Shown: positions 27,070 to 34,901 of the stretch, piece after piece
Position numbering within the stretch: position 1 is the stretch's first letter
Layout of the letters: the number at the start of each line of letters is the position of its first letter
Notes under the pieces: model-generated
The model's database searches: none
Told to the model about the DNA's origin: nothing
Seen by the model: the letters and a program-made list of their open reading frames with translations, nothing else
From: Anaerolineaceae bacterium
Lineage (GTDB): Bacteria > Chloroflexota > Anaerolineae > Aggregatilineales > Phototrophicaceae
DNA length: 64,000 bases
Assembly: GCA_007693385.1 (NCBI GenBank)
Contig: REDR01000131.1
Span: 62,001-126,000 of the forward strand
Direction of reading: 5' to 3'
Translations under genes and position numbers: made by a program

Positions 27070-28068
27070 CTATGATGCCGCGCTATCGGCGGCGAGTTGT
27101 TCGGCCAGTTGTTTGATCTTGTTGCTGGTCTCGTACCAGCTCGGCTCGCTCAGTCCCAGTTTTTCGCGTAAGGATTGCTCGTCCATTCCCATGCGATGAT
27201 CTTTGACGGCGCACGTCCAGCGCAATACCTCGAACGATAGCTTGATGCGATTTTCCGGCGGTATCTGCTCGCCATCCAATCCGGCGGCCTGCCCGATGTC
27301 CTTGAGGATGTATTCCAGATTGCGGGCGGTGCAGGTGACGATGATCTCGGTGTTGGGTTTGGGCGGATACTGCGCCCGATACAGGTCAAACAGGCGCACC
27401 CAGTCCGGATCAAGGTCGATGCGGCGCTCTTTGAACACGTTGCGGACTTTCTGCCGTACATGCAACACCGGCAGATGCGGGTTGGTGCGGTCAATGTGAA
27501 TCGGCTTCAGCCGCATGACTTCGCTCTTCTTCAGGCCGGTATCAACCAGCAGGCGGAATAGCATTTCCGGCCTATAGTCTTGCGTCCCGCCCTTTTTGAA
27601 CGTCCGTGCCGCCTCGATGCAAGCGCGGATTTGCGGCAGGGATAGCGCCTGTGATAGTGGCGCGGGGCCGCTACGCTGACGCACCGCGCCCGCCGGATCA
27701 TGCTTGATCGCGCCTAGCGCCTTCAACCACTTGAAGAACACTTTGAGCGACGTGACGCGGCGAGCGTAGGACTTACGGCTACACGGGATCGGACGCCCGT
27801 CATTGTCGGTGCGCTCGAATTCCAGCCAGTACAGAAAGTCCTCTAGATCGCCGGTCAGCAATCCCCCGACGGGGCGCTCCATGCCCAGATACCCACCCAT
27901 CAATTTCAGGTCGGATAGAAAAGAGGTGATCGTGTGTTGCGTCTTGCCCTCATGCTTGAGGTGCGCCGCGAAGTGACCGAGAGTCGCCTTTAGCGGTGTA
28001 TCGGCGGCGATTTCTTCCGGCGTTTGTGGATCAGCAGAAAAAAGCGGTAATTGTCCCATATCGTCCAA
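27070..28068 (-). CDS. tyrosine recombinase-family protein with degenerate active site
   Basis: A 332-residue protein with the XerC/XerD layout: an N-terminal SAM-like core-binding domain (about 25-125, TITSFLSDLKLMGGYL and RVTSLKVFFKWLKALG) and a C-terminal catalytic fold. Compared with the canonical residues, the first Arg (GLRxSE) is Lys180 in GLKKSE, the strand Lys213 (KERRIDL) is kept, HxLRH is EVLRW (Glu280, Arg283 kept), the LGH histidine is Leu306, and the only nearby tyrosine, Tyr312, is not at the usual spacing. It therefore probably cannot cut DNA. It lies between ligA and lipM with no mobile-element signs. Role unknown; DNA binding is plausible. Confidence 0.78.
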   Translation of the reverse strand: MDDMGQLPLFSADPQTPEEIAADTPLKATLGHFAAHLKHEGKTQHTITSFLSDLKLMGGYLGMERPVGGLLTGDLEDFLYWLEFERTDNDGRPIPCSRKSYARRVTSLKVFFKWLKALGAIKHDPAGAVRQRSGPAPLSQALSLPQIRACIEAARTFKKGGTQDYRPEMLFRLLVDTGLKKSEVMRLKPIHIDRTNPHLPVLHVRQKVRNVFKERRIDLDPDWVRLFDLYRAQYPPKPNTEIIVTCTARNLEYILKDIGQAAGLDGEQIPPENRIKLSFEVLRWTCAVKDHRMGMDEQSLREKLGLSEPSWYETSNKIKQLAEQLAADSAAS

Positions 28069-28093
28069 CCCTGATTTTATATCTCACGTAATA

Positions 28094-28906
28094 TCAACGG
28101 CGAAACGTCCATGACTCCGCGCCGTAAACTTGCATTGCTAGTGTTTCGGCTTCGGCCAACTCCGCGCCGGACAAATCGGCGGGCGTCAGGTCGGCGTCGA
28201 AAATCTCCGCGAAGGCGTCGGTCATCGCGGTGACGGCATCTTCCCAGCGCACGATGACGCCGAGCGCGTCCTGCAAGGTGGCGGCACGCTGGCGCACGCT
28301 CAACTTTGCCATATCACGCGCCGCCGCCGACGCAAACTGCAAGCCGTCGCAGATGTCGGTCACGTCGCCGTGTAGCGGTAGCGTGCCATGTTGCAACAGC
28401 CCGCCGCGTCGCCTTAGCTGGGCGCTACCGATTAGCTTACGTCCGTCGCCGATGGTGATCTCATAATGTGATGGCACTTCAAAGCAGACCGGCCCGGTAT
28501 CGCGCAGACGCTCTTTTTTGCGCTCCGCGCCGGTACGCAACCCTAGCGCCACCAGCCCGCGCCGTAACGCTTCGCTGATGCGGCGATAGCTCTCGATGAT
28601 GCCGCCTTCGGCCAATGGGTGCGAATCCGGCACGGTGACGCTATACGTCATCTCGTGCGCGTGCAAGATCGCCCGCCCGCCCGTCGCCCGCCGCACCACA
28701 TCCCAACCGCGCTTTTGCAGGCGTTCGATGTCGGCGTCGGCGGCGCGTTGCCCGTATCCCAGCGACAAACAGGCCGGACTCCACGCATAGAAGCGTATCG
28801 TCGGCGGACTGCTACCGGCGATGACCGCGTTCATGATCGCTTCGTCAATCGCCATATTGCGCCGCCCTGTCGTCGGTTGATCGGTGATGAGGCGATATTG
28901 ACGCAT
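28094..28906 (-). CDS. lipM: octanoyltransferase LipM / lipoate-protein ligase family
   Basis: A 270-residue member of the BPL/LplA/LipB fold. It has NMAIDEAIM, the lipoyl-binding RRATGGRAILHAHEMTYSV, and VCFEVPSHYEITIGDGRKLIGSAQ, where Cys141 is in the position of the LipM acyl-thioester cysteine and Lys157 in the conserved GRKLIGSAQ. This favours an octanoyl-ACP:protein transferase (lipoate biosynthesis for 2-oxoacid dehydrogenases and GcvH) rather than ATP-dependent lipoate ligase, though the latter is not excluded. No lipA is in the window. Divergent from the LCP gene. Confidence 0.82.
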   Translation of the reverse strand: MRQYRLITDQPTTGRRNMAIDEAIMNAVIAGSSPPTIRFYAWSPACLSLGYGQRAADADIERLQKRGWDVVRRATGGRAILHAHEMTYSVTVPDSHPLAEGGIIESYRRISEALRRGLVALGLRTGAERKKERLRDTGPVCFEVPSHYEITIGDGRKLIGSAQLRRRGGLLQHGTLPLHGDVTDICDGLQFASAAARDMAKLSVRQRAATLQDALGVIVRWEDAVTAMTDAFAEIFDADLTPADLSGAELAEAETLAMQVYGAESWTFRR

Positions 28907-28967
28907 CTTTTTAGCCTTCGTATACTGAATTCAACTTGTCATGTTCCTATTTTATCACGGTCTGCCG

Positions 28968-30344
28968 ATGAACGACGATAAATTCAAGCGGCCTTCCCGC
29001 CAACAACCGGAAGGCGACGATACCGGTCAAAATGACCTGAATCGGACGGTACGCCGTCCCATCGCGCCGCCACCGCCGCCAGAAAGTCGGCCATCGTGGG
29101 CGGATGTGCCCGCCGTCAAGATGTACGAGACGCCGATTGACGCGCCGCGCCGTGCGGTGCATGTCGGGCGTAGCAGTGGATCAACGCCACCGCCGCCGCC
29201 CCCGTCCGCCATCTCCCGCGAATCGGCGGCGCGTCAACGTGCCCGCCGCCGCGTTAATCGCCACACACGCGGCTCGGATTGGGCGTGGGTGATCGTCTCC
29301 GGCGCGATCCTGTTCATCGCGCTACTGCTGGGCATGAGCGCGGTCTTTCTGTTGCAAAACGGCACTAACAGCCGCGAGATCATCCCCACCGCGACGCTGG
29401 ACATCGCCATGCTTCCGCCCGCCGTCGATATGCGCGAACAGCGTCCGGTCAGTCCGCAGGAAGCGCAGACCGGCGACATCATCCTGCTCGGTGATGGCAC
29501 GCCGCTTGAGTTGCGCGGCTGGGACGGCGAATCGCGCTTTACGGTGTTGCTGATGGGCATTGACCGCCGTGCCGGTTCGCGCGGGTTGGCTTATCTGACC
29601 GACACCATCATTATCATCAGCATCGACCCCCGCGCCAATACTATCGGCATGTTGAGCGTGCCGCGTGATCTGTACGTGCCGGTGCCCGGCTATGCCGCCC
29701 ATCACCGTATTAACTCCGCGATGGCGCTAGGCGAGACGCGCTCGCCCGGCAGTGGCGCCAGGCTGGCGATGCAGACCGTACAGAATAATCTGGGGATGCG
29801 GATACATGAATACGTCGTCGTTGATTTTCAGGCGGTGATCGACATTGTAGACGCGATTGACGGCGTGACCGTCACCACAGATTACACCATCAATGACCGC
29901 CGCTATCCCGACATGAATTACGGTTACGATCCGTTTTTCCTGCCTGCTGGCACCAACCAGCTTGACGGCGAAACCGCGCTCAAGTTCGCCCGCACACGGC
30001 ACGGCGATAATGATCTGGAACGGGCGCGGCGTCAGCAACAATTGATCTTCGCCATCCGCGATAAAGTCACACGCTTGAACATGATCCCCAATTTGATCGT
30101 GCAAGCGCCGGTATTATTCAATTCGCTATCAGACAATATCACCACCGGCTTATCATTGACCGAGATGATTCAGTTGGCGTGGTTCGTCAAAGATGTGCCG
30201 CGAGAGAACATCACCACCGGCGTCATCGACTACCGCTATGTGCAGAACTTCACGACCGAGCGCGGCGAACAGGTATTATTGCCGGTGCGTAGCCGTCTCG
30301 GTGGCTTGCTGGTGGAGACGTTCGGCGCGAATTATTCGGAGTAG
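28968..30344 (+). CDS. LytR-CpsA-Psr (LCP) family membrane protein
   Basis: Family members transfer undecaprenyl-linked glycopolymers onto peptidoglycan outside the membrane. This protein of about 458 residues has a long, proline-rich cytoplasmic N-terminus (RRPIAPPPPPESRPSW), a membrane segment near 108-132 (WAWVIVSGAILFIALLLG), and an external LCP domain: LLMGIDRRAG, LTDTIIIISIDPR, MLSVPRDLYVPVPGY, HRINSAMALG, DFQAVIDIVDAIDGVTV, LDGETALKFARTRHGDNDLERARRQQ (shown here in part). The acidic and Arg residues that bind the lipid pyrophosphate (SVPRD, FARTRH, DxxRxxRQ) are all present. Start 28968 fits the composition; 28941 is an alternative. A terminator follows. Confidence 0.9.
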   Translation: MNDDKFKRPSRQQPEGDDTGQNDLNRTVRRPIAPPPPPESRPSWADVPAVKMYETPIDAPRRAVHVGRSSGSTPPPPPPSAISRESAARQRARRRVNRHTRGSDWAWVIVSGAILFIALLLGMSAVFLLQNGTNSREIIPTATLDIAMLPPAVDMREQRPVSPQEAQTGDIILLGDGTPLELRGWDGESRFTVLLMGIDRRAGSRGLAYLTDTIIIISIDPRANTIGMLSVPRDLYVPVPGYAAHHRINSAMALGETRSPGSGARLAMQTVQNNLGMRIHEYVVVDFQAVIDIVDAIDGVTVTTDYTINDRRYPDMNYGYDPFFLPAGTNQLDGETALKFARTRHGDNDLERARRQQQLIFAIRDKVTRLNMIPNLIVQAPVLFNSLSDNITTGLSLTEMIQLAWFVKDVPRENITTGVIDYRYVQNFTTERGEQVLLPVRSRLGGLLVETFGANYSE

Positions 30345-30370
30345 CGCATCCCAAGCGGGAAGCTGGCGCA

Positions 30371-30410
30371 AAAAAGCGACCTGACGCACGCGCCACAGTC
30401 GCTTTTTCTT
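30371..30410 (+). terminator. intrinsic terminator of the LCP gene
   Basis: AAAAAGCGAC (30371-30380) pairs with GTCGCTTTTT (30399-30408) across an 18-base loop; the stem ends in a T run. It lies 27 bases after the LCP stop and faces the minus-strand RNA gene downstream. Confidence 0.7.
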
Positions 30411-30440
30411 TATGATGACCACCCGCTATGCCGTGTGGAC

Positions 30441-30469
30441 AAAAAAGTTTTGAACCTGCTCTCGCAGGT
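30441..30469 (-). terminator. intrinsic terminator of the 6S-like RNA
   Basis: On the minus strand ACCTGC-GAGA-GCAGGT (30469-30454) is a perfect 6-bp stem with a GNRA-type loop, followed by TCAAAAC and six T (30446-30441). Its 3' arm is the same sequence that pairs with the RNA 5' end, so the terminator hairpin and the mature closing stem exclude each other. Confidence 0.7.
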
Positions 30470-30591
30470 GGGTGACCGCATCGTTGCTTTGGTCTTGGCT
30501 CAGGGCCTATCACCTCCACACGAGATGTTGGTCTCCCTATATGTGATTGTTGGCTCAAAACGAATGATGCCATCACAAACACAGCAGGTTT
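30441..30591 (-). ncRNA. ssrS: structured small RNA, 6S-like (ssrS candidate)
   Basis: About 151 nt transcribed on the minus strand from a near-consensus sigma70 promoter to an intrinsic terminator; no gene-sized frame. The two ends pair: AACCUGCU (30590-30583) with AGCAGGUU (30460-30453). Inside, GUGAU/GUCAC, GCAU/AUGC and CGUU/AACG continue a broken stem, then a large bubble opens, then AUCAC/GUGAU closes a terminal arm. The 5' and 3' sides of the bubble share GAGCCAA. Closing stem, wide central bubble and terminal arm is the 6S RNA plan, which mimics an open promoter and binds housekeeping RNA polymerase. The 3' side also forms a competing terminator hairpin. The class is an inference from architecture; another structured RNA is possible. 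Confidence 0.6.
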
Positions 30592-30598
30592 AACTCCA

Positions 30599-30627
30599 TT
30601 TATATCAAACGGCGTTAGCGCTGTAAA
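30599..30627 (-). promoter_or_regulatory. sigma70-type promoter of the 6S-like RNA
   Basis: On the minus strand TTTACA (30622-30627), exactly 17 bases, TATAAA (30599-30604). Transcription would begin at A at about 30591, right at the base of the closing stem. It is among the best promoters in the window. Confidence 0.72.
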
Positions 30628-30670
30628 GCATGACTTAGATCACATCTCGGCTATGACACGGCGCGGCAAC

Positions 30671-32881
30671 TTACGGCGGGAAGCCGCTTTCGCGCCACAT
30701 CAACGCCAGAAATTCGGCTGATTCCGCCGCCGTCATCGGGCGCGGGCGGCCTAAATCTTCGATGATGCCGGTGTGAATGTTGACCGTCAGCAGTTCCCCG
30801 CCGTACAGGATGACCTCATCCATGAAGAAGCGCACCTTCTCCCACGATGTTTGATCGAAGAAGAAATTGCCCAGCCCGTAATGGATGAAGGCGTCGCGCC
30901 CGTCTTCCGTCGTGTAGAATTCATACGTTTGCGGCTGATGCGCCTGCGTGCCCAGCACCACATCCGCGCCCATGTCGGCCACCTGCCGGAAGTGGTTGAC
31001 TTGCCGTTCAATCGGGGTGTAACGGTCATATTCCGCATATTGCAAGGTGACGATGACCGTATCGTGTTCTGCCTGTAGCGCGGGGATCGCTTCGCGCAAC
31101 CAGTCCAGCACGCAGAAGGCGGCGCCCGGCCTCGTCTCGCTGACCAGCGCGAAGTCCGGCCCGTTCCAGTTGCACGACAGCAGGGCGATACTGCCGCCGC
31201 CATGCTCGATGATGCGGGGCGCTCGCGCCGATTCTAAATCGCGCCCGCCCGCGACGGTCATCATGCCCGCGTCCTCGTACATCGCCAGCGTGCGCAAATA
31301 GGCATTGAAGCCGTAATCGTTGTTATGATTGCCGCTTAACTCCACGATGTCCACGCCCAGCAAATACAGCAGGGCGAAGTGTTCGTCCATCGCGCATAGG
31401 CCGCCCAGCACCGGCTCATCGCTCTGCGGGCAACGCGGCGCGAAGCTAACTTCGTTGCTGATATGCAGGAAGTCGGGGCGGATGACCACATCGCGGATGC
31501 CACTCACCGCCCAGTTGACGCCGTTCTGCTGGATGGCCTCCCGCGTGCGACGGGCGAGCGCCGTCGTGCCGGTGAACATCATGCGCGTGACGCGGCTCAG
31601 ATCAACCGCGTCACCGGCGAACGCGAACGGATACGCGCTCAAGTCGGTATCCAGCACGAAGTCGCCGTCGATGTTGAGTGGGCGTAGGCGCGGCGTCAGA
31701 TTGTTCAGCGCGATCAGCGTATATGCGGATGGCGACTCCCACAGCGCATCAATCAGCGCGGCGTCGGGGACGGTGGTTGTCGCGGTGTTGATCGCCACAC
31801 CGCCCGCGATCAGCCCATCGCGGGCGCTCTCGCTCAAGATCAGGTCGAAATCCAGCAGACCGGCATACACACGGAGCAGGCGCTCCCGTTCGATGCTCAT
31901 GCGCGTGGCCGCGAAAGCGGCGGACGGCACATACAGATCGAGCGTCCCGCCCACGTCGAAATCGTGGCGAATTTGCGGCGGGATGAAATCCGGTTCGTCG
32001 CGCTCCCATGTGGCGGCGTAAAACGCCAGATAATCGCGCAGATGCGCCGCCCAGTAGTCGTCGGTGTGTTCGCCTTCAGGATAGATCGTGTAATCGTGCG
32101 CGATACCGGCGAAACTCAGCGCGTCGTGCATGGTGTCCAGCCCGAAGAAGGCATAATCCCCCGCGCCACGATCCAGCCAGATGCGCGGCGCATCCATGCC
32201 CGCCGCGTTCCGTGCGATGTCGAGCGGGTTGTATTCCGCCGGAAAATGTCCCGGATCGAAGAAGGCGCTATGACCGCCCACCGCGCCGAACAGATGCGGG
32301 AAGCGTAGCGCGATGTTAAACGCCCAGAATCCGCCGCGTGAAATGCCGCCGATGGCGCGGTCTTCCCGCGTATCGCGCACCGCATACCGCGCTTCGATGG
32401 TCGGCATGAACTCATTCAAGAAGATATGGCTCCATGTCGCCGCGCCGACGAAGCGATTCTCGTTGGCGATCCAGCCGCCGTAAGGCATCGCCACCACCAT
32501 CGGCGGCAACGCACCGCCGACGATCCCGCGATCTAGCACCGCGTCGATTCCCAGTGACGGCCAATGCTCGTCGGTGCGATTCGAGCCGTGCAGAAGGTAG
32601 ATGACCGGATATGCGGAGTCCGCGTCGTAGCACGGCGGCAGATAGACCGAGTAGCGCATGGTCTGGTCGATGGCTTCGCTGTGATAAGTTTGCTGTATGA
32701 TCTGGCCGTGTGCGTCGGAGCAAGGCGGGATGGTTTCGGCGTGGGCGAGTCCTGCGCCCCACATCAGCAGGGCGCAGGGCAGACAAAAGAGCAGGGTGAA
32801 TAGCGGGGCGGCGATGCGCCCCTCTGCTAGTCGTTCTAGTCGTTCTAATCGTTTAATCGTCGTCCGTCTCATCTTCATCAT
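30671..32881 (-). CDS. secreted fusion protein: esterase (alpha/beta hydrolase) + CapA-like metallophosphatase
   Basis: A 736-residue protein with an N-terminal signal peptide (about 22-48). Residues 65-295 form an esterase D/putative esterase domain: YPVIYLLHGSN (oxyanion region), nucleophile Ser181 in GISRGG, acid in WLDRGAGDY and His in PEGEHTDDYW. After a linker, a CapA (PGA_cap) type calcineurin-like domain covers about 410-720: FTGTTALARRTR, ELSGNHNNDYG, ADVVLGTQAHQPQ and FIHYGLGNFFFDQ. The usual MLHWG-type histidine before EY reads LQYAEY. Both activities would face outside, so cleavage of an envelope or extracellular polyester/polyglutamate is possible. The 5' end overlaps the aspS 3' end by up to 29 bases. 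Confidence 0.82.
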   Translation of the reverse strand: MMKMRRTTIKRLERLERLAEGRIAAPLFTLLFCLPCALLMWGAGLAHAETIPPCSDAHGQIIQQTYHSEAIDQTMRYSVYLPPCYDADSAYPVIYLLHGSNRTDEHWPSLGIDAVLDRGIVGGALPPMVVAMPYGGWIANENRFVGAATWSHIFLNEFMPTIEARYAVRDTREDRAIGGISRGGFWAFNIALRFPHLFGAVGGHSAFFDPGHFPAEYNPLDIARNAAGMDAPRIWLDRGAGDYAFFGLDTMHDALSFAGIAHDYTIYPEGEHTDDYWAAHLRDYLAFYAATWERDEPDFIPPQIRHDFDVGGTLDLYVPSAAFAATRMSIERERLLRVYAGLLDFDLILSESARDGLIAGGVAINTATTTVPDAALIDALWESPSAYTLIALNNLTPRLRPLNIDGDFVLDTDLSAYPFAFAGDAVDLSRVTRMMFTGTTALARRTREAIQQNGVNWAVSGIRDVVIRPDFLHISNEVSFAPRCPQSDEPVLGGLCAMDEHFALLYLLGVDIVELSGNHNNDYGFNAYLRTLAMYEDAGMMTVAGGRDLESARAPRIIEHGGGSIALLSCNWNGPDFALVSETRPGAAFCVLDWLREAIPALQAEHDTVIVTLQYAEYDRYTPIERQVNHFRQVADMGADVVLGTQAHQPQTYEFYTTEDGRDAFIHYGLGNFFFDQTSWEKVRFFMDEVILYGGELLTVNIHTGIIEDLGRPRPMTAAESAEFLALMWRESGFPP

Positions 32882-34697
32882 CTAAAGGCGCGGTTGAAGC
32901 GATGAACAGTTCTTCCAGTTGTCCCGGCTCCGGCAATGACGGCGCACCGGCCATCACGTCGCCGCCGCTTTGCGTCTTGGGGAAGGCGATCACCTCGCGG
33001 ATGTTGGGCGCACCGGCGAACAGCATCGCCAGCCGGTCAATGCCCCACGCGATGCCGCCATGCGGCGGGACGCCGTACTCGAACGCCTCCAGAATGTGGC
33101 CGAATTGATCTTTCGCGTGTTCCATCGTCTGGCCGATAAGCGGGAAGATTTTCTCCTGCAATTCGCGCTGATACAGGCGGATGCTCCCGCCGCCCACCTC
33201 ATAGCCGTTACATACTAGATCGTATTGTGTGCCGCGTGCCTGTCCGGGGTCGCTATCCAGATAGTGCAAATCTTCCGGCATCGGCGCGGTGAACATATGT
33301 TGTGATGGGTCCCAGCGCTGGTTATCTTCGTCCCAGTAGAATAACGGGAAATCAATCACCCAGCAGAAAGCCAGCACATTCGGATCAGCTAATTTGAGCA
33401 GTTCGGCGATATGGCGGCGCAGTTTATCCACCGTCGCGTATACGATGTCGTCATCGTCGGACGTGAACAGCAGGATGTCGCCGGGTTCCGCGCCTGTTTG
33501 CTCGAATAGTGCCATCTTTTGCTCGACGGTGAAGAATTTGCCGATAGGCCCTTTGACCTCGCCGGACTCTTCAAGCGGGAGCGCCATCCATGCCAGACCT
33601 TTCGCGCCCGCTTCGGCTTTGACCAGCGTCTCCAATGAGGCCATCAGTTTCTTGAGGCGCTCGCCACTCAACGCTTTTTCCGGCGCTTCTTGATCGCGGT
33701 ACAGGCCGGGCGCACAGATCACCTTGACCTTTTTGCCGGCCTCCACGTTCTTATTGAACACGACGAAACCGCTTTTACCGGCGATGTCGGTCACGTCGAT
33801 GGCTTCCAGCCCATAGCGCAAATCGGGCTTGTCACTGCCGTATTTCTCCATCGCTTCGGTATATTTCAGGCGCGGGAATGGCCGCGCTAGTAAGGTGCGC
33901 TCCGGCACGATGGCGTCGCACAAGGCCAGCGCCAGCGCTTCGTTGAGTTCGATCACGTCTTCGCGTTCCACAAAGCTCATTTCAAGGTCAAGCTGGGTGA
34001 ACTCCGGCTGACGTTCGCCGCGCAAGTCCTCATCGCGGAAGCACCGCGCAATCTGAAAATAGCGCTCGTATCCGGCCACCATCAACAACTGCTTGAGCTG
34101 TTGCGGGCTTTGCGGTAGCGCGTAGAATTTGCCCGGCTGTAACCGGCTCGGCACGAGGAAGTCCCGCGCCCCTTCCGGCGTGGTCTTGAACAACATCGGC
34201 GTTTCGATCTCGATGAACTGGCGCTCGTCCAGATAATCGCGGATGAATTTCACCAGCTTGTGGCGGGTGATGATATTGTGTTGCATGTGCGGGCGGCGCA
34301 GATCAAGATAGCGATAGCGCATCCGCTCAACTTCGCGCTCGTTGCCGTCCTGATTGATGTAGATGGGCGGCGTCTTGGATGCGTTCAATACGTCGATCTG
34401 CTCGGCCATCACGTCGATAGCGCCCGTCGCTAATTCGTCGTTTTCCGTGCCTTCAGGCCGCTTGCGAACCTGCCCGACGATCTTCAGCACGTACTCATTC
34501 CGCGCAGAACTGGCGACGCGGTGCGCTTCGGCGGCGGTTTCCTCATCGACGACAACCTGCGTGATGCCCCACCTGTCGCGCAGATCAATGAAGATCAGGC
34601 CGCCCTGATCGCGGCGACGATTAACCCAACCCGCCAGCGTGACCGGCTGGCCGATATGCTGTTCACGAAGTTCACCGCAGTTGTGCGTTTTCTGCAT
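32853..34697 (-). CDS. aspS: aspartyl-tRNA synthetase, bacterial type
   Basis: Charges tRNA-Asp. About 614 residues: N-terminal OB anticodon-binding domain (VTLAGWVNRRRDQGGLIFIDLRDRWG, shown here only to mark its position near residue 20), class II motif 2 in FQIARCFRDEDLRGERQPEF, the bacterial GAD insertion (about 300-420) and motif 3 in GGIAWGIDRLAML. The start at 34697 is fixed by AGGAGAG 6-8 bases upstream; a frame to 34748 adds 17 unlikely residues. The acidic tail DDEDETDDD overlaps the esterase-CapA gene start. Whether it discriminates against tRNA-Asn is not clear from sequence alone. Confidence 0.96.
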   Translation of the reverse strand: MQKTHNCGELREQHIGQPVTLAGWVNRRRDQGGLIFIDLRDRWGITQVVVDEETAAEAHRVASSARNEYVLKIVGQVRKRPEGTENDELATGAIDVMAEQIDVLNASKTPPIYINQDGNEREVERMRYRYLDLRRPHMQHNIITRHKLVKFIRDYLDERQFIEIETPMLFKTTPEGARDFLVPSRLQPGKFYALPQSPQQLKQLLMVAGYERYFQIARCFRDEDLRGERQPEFTQLDLEMSFVEREDVIELNEALALALCDAIVPERTLLARPFPRLKYTEAMEKYGSDKPDLRYGLEAIDVTDIAGKSGFVVFNKNVEAGKKVKVICAPGLYRDQEAPEKALSGERLKKLMASLETLVKAEAGAKGLAWMALPLEESGEVKGPIGKFFTVEQKMALFEQTGAEPGDILLFTSDDDDIVYATVDKLRRHIAELLKLADPNVLAFCWVIDFPLFYWDEDNQRWDPSQHMFTAPMPEDLHYLDSDPGQARGTQYDLVCNGYEVGGGSIRLYQRELQEKIFPLIGQTMEHAKDQFGHILEAFEYGVPPHGGIAWGIDRLAMLFAGAPNIREVIAFPKTQSGGDVMAGAPSLPEPGQLEELFIASTAPLDDEDETDDD

Positions 34698-34851
34698 TTT
34701 ATCTCTCCTGATACGGTTGAGGTGGTTGCGCGTGACAAAGCATAGCACGCCGCTAGCGATAAATAAAGACGTGGCGCGTATGATTTTGCCCGCGCTTCAG
34801 GTGAAAAGGGCGGCTTTCATGTGTGTGGTATGCCTGTTCGGTTGAGCGCGG

Positions 34852-34857
34852 TATAAT
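34852..34857 (+). promoter_or_regulatory. -10 element before the AAA+ ATPase gene
   Basis: TATAAT at 34852-34857 lies 45 bases before the ATPase start. No convincing -35 is visible at 17 bases. Between it and the start lies AGGAG followed by a three-codon frame ATG ACA TAG (34890-34898). Confidence 0.4.
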
Positions 34858-34901
34858 CAATCTACATGGCACGACTTTGTATAGGAGTGATGACATAGCG
34901 A

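Noticed and set aside
27070-28068. Recombinase taken as sign of an integrated mobile element.
   Set aside because: No att-like repeats, cargo genes, tRNA or composition change nearby, and the active site is degenerate.
30411-30600. The region after the LCP gene read as a tmRNA or SRP RNA.
   Set aside because: No tRNA-like end, no CCA, no tag frame, and no GGTCAGG...GGAAGGAAGCAGCC signal; the 6S plan fits better.
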